A DNA stretch of 11,240 nucleotides from an uncultured Acetatifactor sp. GTDB lineage: Bacteria > Bacillota > Clostridia > Lachnospirales > Lachnospiraceae. Made by a program: the position numbers and the translations under genes. Under the pieces are notes generated by a model. That model worked only from the letters and a program-made list of their open reading frames with translations, was not told the DNA's origin and searched no databases. Shown piece after piece: positions 6,979 to 11,240 of the stretch. Position 1 is the stretch's first letter; every line of letters begins with the position of its first letter. The stretch spans positions 1 to 11,240 of the forward strand of contig CAJTLR010000093.1 in assembly GCA_910577185.1 (NCBI GenBank), in the 5' to 3' direction.

Positions 6979-7094
6979 TTTTCCTTTCTGCTATTTATGA
7001 TCATTTTACCCATTTCTGCACAGCTTTTGTACATGGCAGAGTCTGTGGAGACTGTGCAGACACAAACTCCGGACTGAAAATCTTCAAAATTCAT
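6969..7094 (-). CDS. Small Cys-containing reading frame coupled to the MetRS-like gene
   Basis: This 41-codon frame begins MNFEDFQSG and contains four Cys, two of them in VCVC near residue 11. Its TGA stop overlaps the second in-frame ATG of the synthetase-like gene (6972) as ATGA, the usual geometry for translational coupling. Its own ribosome binding site is weak, but it starts three bases after the stop of the 15-codon frame at 7098-7145, in the same reading frame. I recognise no family. It could be a leader peptide, a small protein, or one 57-codon gene broken by an in-frame TGA. Whether it is translated is unknown. Confidence 0.35.
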   Translation of the reverse strand: MNFEDFQSGVCVCTVSTDSAMYKSCAEMGKMIINSRKEKCI

Positions 7095-7097
7095 TCT

Positions 7098-7145
7098 TCA
7101 CTGCTTCCCGTTCTTCCGGGGAAGCCCTGACTGTTCCGGCATCAT
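7098..7145 (-). CDS. 15-codon leader frame with a strong RBS upstream of the MetRS-like gene
   Basis: Two successive ATG codons (7145, 7142) follow GGAGAAAGGA (7151-7160) at good spacing, the best ribosome binding site in this leader. The frame ends at TGA (7098-7100) and continues in the same frame into the 41-codon frame at 7094. It may load ribosomes that re-initiate downstream, or it may be the front of a gene interrupted by the TGA. The peptide resembles nothing I recognise. Confidence 0.35.
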   Translation of the reverse strand: MMPEQSGLPRKNGKQ

Positions 7146-7207
7146 AAACTTCCTTTCTCCATCATAAGAATCCATAAAATAGTTAAAATCGCGCGCCCCT
7201 GCGCATG

Positions 7208-7244
7208 AAAAAACGGCCAAAAACTCGCTTTGAGCTTTCGGCCG
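7208..7244 (-). terminator. Strong intrinsic terminator or attenuator ahead of the MetRS-like gene
   Basis: On the minus strand CGGCCGAAAGCTC (7244-7232) pairs with GAGTTTTTGGCCG (7226-7214) over 13 consecutive pairs, two of them G-U, around a five-base loop, followed by six T (7213-7208). It lies about 145-180 bases downstream of the promoter at 7396-7424 and 230 bases before the synthetase-like gene. It may also end the operon of the regulator at 7506-8228. Confidence 0.85.
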
Positions 7245-7275
7245 CTTTGTTCCAGTCAATCAGGAAAGATTCTTG

Positions 7276-7368
7276 TTATGAACATAACGCAAAAAGCCCA
7301 TTGTCGGTTTTCACAATAAGCTGCTGTTGCTGGTTCATTTTGTTCATGCCAACTGATAATTTCATCAT
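7276..7368 (-). CDS. 30-codon Met-rich leader frame, possible attenuation peptide
   Basis: The frame begins at tandem ATG codons, with AAGG about eight bases upstream, and ends at TAA. It encodes MMKLSVGMNKMNQQQQ followed by 14 more residues ending in ALCS. Four of the first eleven codons are ATG, followed by four Gln codons. It lies between a strong promoter (7396-7424) and a strong terminator (7208-7244), upstream of a methionyl-tRNA-synthetase-like gene. Codons 24-26 (GGGCTTTT, 7299-7292) can pair for 8 bp with GAAAGCTC (7239-7232), the loop-proximal part of the terminator's 5' arm, which would prevent terminator formation. That is the layout of ribosome-mediated transcription attenuation. 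The alternatives are an independent small peptide or a small RNA of about 180 nt. Confidence 0.45.
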   Translation of the reverse strand: MMKLSVGMNKMNQQQQLIVKTDNGLFALCS

Positions 7369-7395
7369 GGACCTGTCCTTCCTTCACTTTTTGTA

Positions 7396-7424
7396 ATTTT
7401 ATCAGCAGTAATATCCATTGTCAA
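7396..7424 (-). promoter_or_regulatory. Strong sigma-A promoter for the leader of the MetRS-like gene
   Basis: On the minus strand TTGACA (7419-7424), a 17-bp spacer and TAAAAT (7396-7401). The predicted start is near 7389, about 20 bases before the leader frame. It lies in the 527-bp interval between the LytTR gene at 7506-8228 and the synthetase-like gene. The part from 7425 to 7505 shows no clear hairpin or gene. Confidence 0.8.
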
Positions 7425-7505
7425 TATAATGATTCATATTTTTTCATGCTTCTCCCAATCTCATATACGCCTCCCTCTCTTCTTACTGCTTTGCCTGATC
7501 AGTTT

Positions 7506-8228
7506 TTATGTCCGCCCCTTCTTCAGGTTGTATCTTAAATAGCTTTTTACAAAACTCTGATAGTTCTGTCTTGCTATCAGCGCCTGTCCTTTTTTGAGAT
7601 ACACTGTTGTTGCATCATATTTCCTGATATATCCAAAATTCACAAGGAACGACCTGTGGGTACGGTAAAACTCATCTCCTGCTTTTTCTTCCAGTTCTTT
7701 CATTTTCCCATAGTATTCTATATCTGCCTCCATCGTATGCAGAATTACTTTCCGGTCAAATACCTCCGCATATACAATATCTTCCAGATTGACAGTGATA
7801 TGTTCTCCCCCTGCGGTTATCATCAGACTGGGCATTTCCCCTTTCCCGCCTGCATCCTCCAGCTTTTTTCTGTCCTCAGACTGTTGTACTGCATTCTGCA
7901 ATACCTCTGCAAATTTTCTGTCGTCAAAAGGCTTTACCAGATAATGGAAGGCCCCTACATCGAATGCCTGAAACACATAGTCGTCCAGAGCGGTCACAAA
8001 GATAATGATGGCCTTTTTGTTTTTTCTGCGCAGTTCCTTTGCCGTTTCCATACCGCTCTTTCCCGGCATCTGGATATCAAGCAGCAGGATATCCGGCTCC
8101 TTATCTGACGACAGCAGTTCTTCTCCTGACCGGTACAGTGACAAGTCTGCTTTCGGATAAAGTTTCCCGATCATTTCCGCAAACATATCCCTGATTTCTT
8201 TTTCATCGTCACATATTACTATCTGCAT
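7506..8228 (-). CDS. LytTR-family (AgrA-like) response regulator, second copy
   Basis: This 240-aa regulator has a receiver domain (about 1-118) and a LytTR domain (about 133-235). Receiver residues are D7 and D8, phosphoacceptor D51 in LLLDIQMPG, T79 and K99 in LVKPF. The LytTR hallmark THRSFLVN lies at 190-197. It is the last gene of a kinase / coiled-coil / regulator operon. It starts 8 bp after the stop of the preceding gene, and its RBS AGGAG overlaps that stop codon, so translation is likely coupled. No terminator follows immediately; the first strong one is at 7208-7244. Although equal in length to the regulator at 676-1398, it is only distantly similar and has a more canonical receiver. 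Its cognate kinase is probably the protein at 9428-10864. Its DNA targets are not identified. Confidence 0.93.
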   Translation of the reverse strand: MQIVICDDEKEIRDMFAEMIGKLYPKADLSLYRSGEELLSSDKEPDILLLDIQMPGKSGMETAKELRRKNKKAIIIFVTALDDYVFQAFDVGAFHYLVKPFDDRKFAEVLQNAVQQSEDRKKLEDAGGKGEMPSLMITAGGEHITVNLEDIVYAEVFDRKVILHTMEADIEYYGKMKELEEKAGDEFYRTHRSFLVNFGYIRKYDATTVYLKKGQALIARQNYQSFVKSYLRYNLKKGRT

Positions 8229-8236
8229 TTTTACTC

Positions 8237-9061
8237 CTATAAACGAATATCCACCGACACACAGGGCGCCGGCTGCCTGGGTGTGGTCCTGTCTGCTGCC
8301 ACACCATCAGAGACGGAAACGTCTGATTTAGTATTTACCCTTTCTTCCTGCGGATCCGTACCGGACACATTCCCATCTGCATCCTTTCTGTTTGCGGCCT
8401 TTGTATCCTTATCATTCTCATCATCCTTTTCCTCCCTGCGGTCTGCCTTTGCTGCTACCTCCATTGTCCTGCCTGCGTCTGCCAGTGTGGAAAGCTGTGC
8501 TGATGCCGCTGCCTGTGCTTTCTGTTCTACCCGGGCAAGTTCTTCTTCCTTTTTCTGTGTATTGTCGCCCCTGGCCTGATCCAGCTTGATTTCAGACTCA
8601 AGGATTCCGGATCTTCCTTCCATTTTTGTTGCCACGCTGCCCTGTACCTTTGCTTGTTTTATGGAATTGTCCGCAAAAATAATTGCCGTCATACTTGCCT
8701 GTAAAAGTCCTGCGCTTTTGCTTCCCGCTTTTCTATTTCCTGCGTTTCCTATGCCGCCAGCCATGCCGTCCATAGAGGAACCTTTTGCCTGCTGTTTCTC
8801 AGCGCCTCCCATGGCGGCTCTGCGCTGCTCCATCTGATGCTGTCTTAGCTGCATATTCAGGTCACTGATCTGCTGCTGTATTTCCTGCCGCTTCTTCATC
8901 TTTTCTTCCAGTGTCATATTCTCATTGGAAGAAAGCTCCTGCAGCTGTTTCTGCGCATTGGCCATCTGGTTCTGAATGTTCTGGCTGTAAAAGTCTGTGG
9001 CCTGGTTCCTTCCCATTTGGCCCATCTGTGTGTTTGCTCCGTTAATACCGTTGATTGTCAT
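8237..9061 (-). CDS. FlxA-like coiled-coil protein of unknown function
   Basis: This 274-aa protein is hydrophilic and has no signal peptide or membrane segment. Residues 27-85 are rich in Gln, Glu and Lys in heptad style (IQNQMANAQKQLQELSS, then EEKMKKRQEIQQQISDLN), as in FlxA-like proteins. A Gly/Met-rich linker spans 84-118. A second helical, Ala/Glu-rich stretch covers about 150-210. A charged, low-complexity tail rich in Asp, Lys and Asn occupies 205-262, before a short end, VSVDIRL. The start ATG has AGGAGG nine bases upstream. It lies between a sensor kinase and its regulator, and its stop codon overlaps the regulator's RBS, so it is co-expressed with them. Function is unknown; scaffolding or a sensory accessory role are guesses. 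Membership in the FlxA-like group is from recalled sequence style, so only moderately sure. Confidence 0.75.
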   Translation of the reverse strand: MTINGINGANTQMGQMGRNQATDFYSQNIQNQMANAQKQLQELSSNENMTLEEKMKKRQEIQQQISDLNMQLRQHQMEQRRAAMGGAEKQQAKGSSMDGMAGGIGNAGNRKAGSKSAGLLQASMTAIIFADNSIKQAKVQGSVATKMEGRSGILESEIKLDQARGDNTQKKEEELARVEQKAQAAASAQLSTLADAGRTMEVAAKADRREEKDDENDKDTKAANRKDADGNVSGTDPQEERVNTKSDVSVSDGVAADRTTPRQPAPCVSVDIRL

Positions 9062-9427
9062 TTTCCATTTCCTCCTGATATCATTTTGAAATTTGTTTTT
9101 TTCAGCAGCGGCCCCTCTGTCACCGGGAGCCGCTCTTGCCCTGCTTCAAAGTACCCTCCTCTTTTGCAGCCGCAGGCTCTACAAAGCCCACATCCTTACC
9201 CGGCGCTTCCTTCTTCCTATACCGCCCCGCCGGATAGCCCCTCCCGGCTTACCCGTCGCTGCAAAATCCTTCTGCCTTTCATTTTTATCCTGCTCTCCAT
9301 CATTGTTTCGGAATAAAGTTCCGCAAACCAAACCGATATGCGGTGAACCAGCCTTTTTCTGCCGTGAACCCATTATGATACCTGCCATGCCAGGTGCCAG
9401 ACTGATTCTTCTGACAAAAAAGTTATT
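9062..9427 (-). other. 366-bp interval in the kinase operon, possible decayed small gene
   Basis: There is no convincing intact gene. The minus strand has a 69-codon frame (9179-9388) without an RBS; its first half looks protein-like and its end is strongly basic. A second frame just after it reads plausibly as EAPGKDVGFVEPAAAKEEGT. The pair may be one frameshifted small gene. A hairpin at 9107-9134 (AGCGGCYCC arms) lacks a T-run. No promoter was found, so the downstream genes probably depend on read-through from the kinase gene. Confidence 0.25.
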
Positions 9428-10864
9428 TCATTCCATCATCAGCATAATACTGAGGCGGAATTCGGCATCCCGCAATTCAATGGCTATCTCTCCGGAATAT
9501 TTCCTCGCCACCCTGCGGATATTGGCCAGCCCATGCCCATGGGTTTGACCATGACCATGGGTTTGCCCATGACCATGGCCTTCCGTTTTTTCTTTTGATG
9601 AAACGGGCAGTCCCTGTTCTTCATCCCATTGCAGATTTCCGGTGAAGCTGTTGCTTATCTCGATGATATAGGCATTATTTCTATGGTAAGAAAGGACGGA
9701 TATATATGGCGCTTCCCTCTTTTCTGCCGAATGCAGCGGAAAACGCATGATATTCTCCATTGCGTTCTGCAGGGCATTGTTCAATATCACGCTGACATCA
9801 AAAGCGTTGATGTTCGTGCCGGTGGGATAATAAAAATCTGACCGGAAGCATATCTGCCTTTTCTCTGCTTCATTTTTTAATCCCTGCAGGATCACATCCG
9901 TAACGGGGTTTCCGCTTTTTATCTCCCCTGCCATCCGGGACAGGGAGGCCTTTAGTTCCTCGCCATAATCCATTGCTTCCTTCACATGGTTTCCGGCATA
10001 AAGCCTTTCCAACGTGAGGATATGGTTTGCCATGTCATGCCTGATACCCCGTATCTCCCGGTACAGGCTCTCCACCTGCCCGATATGCCTTTCTATGCTG
10101 TCAACTTGTGTGGCAAGCAGTTCGTTCTGCAGCTTTTCTTCCTGTCTTGCCTTGAAGTTCTGGAACAGCACAGTCATTACCACAATCGTAATAATGGATA
10201 TGCCGAAATGCAGAAATGCCAGTCCATTGTATAAACCATAAATTGGCTCCATCCAGCTCATTCCCGAACTGGTCTGGTACTGTATCAGAATTCCATATCC
10301 TGTCATTCCTGTGATGGAAGGTACCATCAACATAAACATTTCCTTTATGCTCATGTCCTCCCTTTTGTAAATATAGGTTTTTACAATATATCTTACACTG
10401 ATTCCCAATAATGCGAAGCCGATTACCGTATCCAGCAGTTCCACTCCGCCAAATATCAAAATCTTTGCCACCGGGCGTCTTTCCGGTATATAAAATGCAT
10501 CCGATACAGCCTTTATGTTATATATGGCATCCGTTATTATCCTGGTCATATATTCCGAAAGCCAGTGCAGGGAAAAGAATGTTGCCGCTATAAATGTCTT
10601 CTGTTTATAATTCCTGCGGTCTATCCTGCACATGGCAAGAAACGCCGACAATACCCCCAGACTGTATGCCGCAAATGTGTTAATCTCCACCGGCACCAGA
10701 TACAAGAGCAGCATTATGGCAAAATAAGTGATGCCAATGCGGACCGCCCCCTTTTTGTTTTCCATAAATGGCTTTGCAAAACGGTAAAGGATGTACCCGG
10801 TTCCATACATTGCCACTATGGCATGGACCGCAGATACCGCCGTCAATATATCCGTGTGTTCCAT
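9428..10864 (-). CDS. GHKL sensor histidine kinase, AgrC-like, with a His/Gly-rich repeat in its G box
   Basis: This 478-aa membrane kinase has an N-terminal sensor of about six or seven hydrophobic segments (between residues 8 and 235). A coiled-coil linker (about 237-270) leads to the phosphoacceptor H276 in IRHDMANH. The GHKL ATPase follows, with the N box at LNNALQNAMEN (361-371; the usual Asp before the key Asn is Gln). The G box should read GHGLANIRR but is expanded at 429-445 to GHGHGQTHGHGQTHGHG by an in-frame 18-bp repeat. RBS AAGGGAG lies seven bases before the ATG. It begins the operon with the FlxA-like protein and the LytTR regulator at 7506-8228, its probable partner. The 44-codon frame upstream overlaps its start by 22 bp. 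Kinase activity is expected but may be changed by the repeat. The signal is unknown. Confidence 0.92.
   Translation of the reverse strand: MEHTDILTAVSAVHAIVAMYGTGYILYRFAKPFMENKKGAVRIGITYFAIMLLLYLVPVEINTFAAYSLGVLSAFLAMCRIDRRNYKQKTFIAATFFSLHWLSEYMTRIITDAIYNIKAVSDAFYIPERRPVAKILIFGGVELLDTVIGFALLGISVRYIVKTYIYKREDMSIKEMFMLMVPSITGMTGYGILIQYQTSSGMSWMEPIYGLYNGLAFLHFGISIITIVVMTVLFQNFKARQEEKLQNELLATQVDSIERHIGQVESLYREIRGIRHDMANHILTLERLYAGNHVKEAMDYGEELKASLSRMAGEIKSGNPVTDVILQGLKNEAEKRQICFRSDFYYPTGTNINAFDVSVILNNALQNAMENIMRFPLHSAEKREAPYISVLSYHRNNAYIIEISNSFTGNLQWDEEQGLPVSSKEKTEGHGHGQTHGHGQTHGHGLANIRRVARKYSGEIAIELRDAEFRLSIMLMME
9531..9580. repeat. 18-bp tandem repeat (2.8 copies) inside the kinase gene
   Basis: The units are CCATGCCCATGGGTTTGA (9531-9548), CCATGACCATGGGTTTGC (9549-9566) and a partial CCATGACCATGGCC (9567-9580). 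On the coding strand each unit gives GHGQTH, inserted at the ATP-binding G box. Because 18 is a multiple of three, copy-number change keeps the frame. Confidence 0.9.
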
Positions 10865-10977
10865 CTGTCGTCTCCCTTTCCCTTGATCATATCCCGGTAC
10901 TGTTTTGCATACCCCTGGTCATTGTGCATTGCCATGAGAGCCTGCCCCTTTTCCAGACAAACAAGTTGTTGCATCAT
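10843..10977 (-). CDS. Small hypothetical protein overlapping the kinase start
   Basis: This 44-codon frame starts at tandem ATG codons (10977, 10974) with AAGGAA about seven bases upstream. It encodes MMQQLVCLEKGQALMAMHND and 24 further, mostly polar and charged residues (QYRDMIKGKGDDRW), probably helical. It overlaps the kinase gene at 10864 by 22 bp, so the two may be translationally coupled. I recognise no family. It has no signal peptide or Gly-Gly leader typical of exported peptides, so a pheromone role is not supported. An alternative ATG in another frame at about 10983 gives a 21-codon frame. Whether either is real is uncertain. Confidence 0.4.
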   Translation of the reverse strand: MMQQLVCLEKGQALMAMHNDQGYAKQYRDMIKGKGDDRWNTRIY

Positions 10978-11060
10978 TTTTCATTCCTTTTGTAATTCCC
11001 CGGAGTGTGTCTGACCATTGTTTTCTGGCAGCTGTGCGTCACAGTTTTGGGAAACCGGGC

Positions 11061-11103
11061 CCGGATAAGGGAGACGCAGCGGGCTACGTTCACCGAATAA
11101 GGG
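11061..11103. repeat. Direct repeat CCGRATAAGGG in the kinase operon leader
   Basis: CCGGATAAGGG (11061-11071) and CCGAATAAGGG (11093-11103) match at 10 of 11 with a 32-bp offset, about three helical turns. The palindrome CCGGGCCCGG overlaps the left side (11055-11064). They lie between the promoter candidate and the first frame of the operon. They could be an operator or leader RNA structure; no function is shown. Confidence 0.35.
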
Positions 11104-11165
11104 CCAGACATACCGCAAAATGAGACGTACATATGGCGGGAAGGAATTTACAAACATGCTTTATG

Positions 11166-11195
11166 ATTATATCGGAATTTTAATGTTACTATGAA
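11166..11195 (-). promoter_or_regulatory. Promoter candidate for the kinase / FlxA-like / regulator operon
   Basis: On the minus strand TTCATA (11190-11195), an 18-bp spacer and a perfect TATAAT (11166-11171). The predicted start is near 11159, leaving a leader of about 180 bases before the 44-codon frame. Minus-strand T-run at 11214-11219 may be the end of a terminator of a gene beyond the right edge. Confidence 0.5.
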
Positions 11196-11240
11196 ACAGA
11201 ATCTTGCGGGGGATAAAAAAGCGCAGACTGTCCCTATAAC

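Noticed and set aside
7276..7368. AgrD-type autoinducing peptide precursor
   Set aside because: It lacks an amphipathic leader and an acidic tail, has no AgrB-like processing enzyme nearby, and its single Cys is the penultimate residue.
7425..7490. Very short frames of 6-11 codons after the LytTR gene, one starting MKKYESLY
   Set aside because: They are too short to judge, and they run into the -35 region of the strong promoter; probably chance.
6979..7505. T-box or SAM riboswitch for the MetRS-like gene
   Set aside because: No T-box sequence complementary to a tRNA acceptor end and no SAM-riboswitch-like conserved blocks could be found on the minus strand before the terminator.
9107..9134. 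GC-rich hairpin before the FlxA-like gene as a terminator
   Set aside because: The stem is good, but neither strand has a T-run directly after it.
9093..9548. Plus-strand open frame of 151 codons
   Set aside because: It overlaps the kinase gene end antisense, has no RBS and reads as low-complexity Leu/Ser/Pro/Arg, typical of the complement of a coding or decayed region.
1..11240. Mobile element, CRISPR array, prophage or tRNA/rRNA genes
   Set aside because: No transposase or integrase motifs, no spaced identical repeats of CRISPR type and no tRNA-like cloverleaf were recognised on either strand.

Overview
The window looks like a chromosomal segment of a Firmicute of the class Clostridia, probably a Lachnospiraceae-type gut anaerobe. 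Evidence: moderate GC, strong AGGAGG-type ribosome binding sites, clear sigma-A promoters, AgrC/AgrA-like two-component systems (GHKL kinase plus LytTR regulator), a BcrAB-like ABC transporter and a FlxA-like coiled-coil protein. The assignment rests on protein style only. Almost every gene is on the minus strand; the exception is one sensor kinase at 2730-4055.

Left part (1-4860). An OmpR-family response regulator runs off the left edge. A separator follows with a terminator and small inverted repeats (443-675). Next comes a BcrAB-like module: LytTR regulator (676-1398, with its own strong promoter), ABC ATPase (1515-2390), GHKL kinase (2730-4055, opposite strand) and ABC-2 permease (4111-4836). 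The kinase is inverted between the ATPase and its permease. The ATPase/kinase intergenic region holds divergent promoters, a 21-bp-offset direct repeat of LytTR-site type, and a 14-bp tandem repeat. A similar motif lies at the permease promoter. The simplest reading is an agr-like sensor that induces an efflux or immunity transporter.

Middle (4978-7424). A divergent methionyl-tRNA-synthetase-like protein (666 aa) keeps HxGH but has a degraded KMSKS loop. In front of it lies a 450-bp leader: a strong promoter (7396-7424), a 30-codon reading frame with four early Met codons (7276-7368), a 13-bp intrinsic terminator (7208-7244) and two more short frames, the last overlapping an internal start of the synthetase by ATGA. 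This resembles a ribosome-mediated attenuator, which would be unusual for a Firmicutes aminoacyl-tRNA synthetase. That reading is a hypothesis.

Right part (7506-11240). A second agr-like operon on the minus strand runs: promoter candidate (11166-11195), a 44-aa small frame overlapping the kinase start, GHKL kinase (9428-10864), a 366-bp interval with a possibly decayed gene, FlxA-like coiled-coil protein (8237-9061) and LytTR regulator (7506-8228). The kinase carries a His/Gly-rich 18-bp tandem repeat exactly in its ATP-binding G box. No rRNA, tRNA, CRISPR array, insertion sequence or prophage gene was seen.
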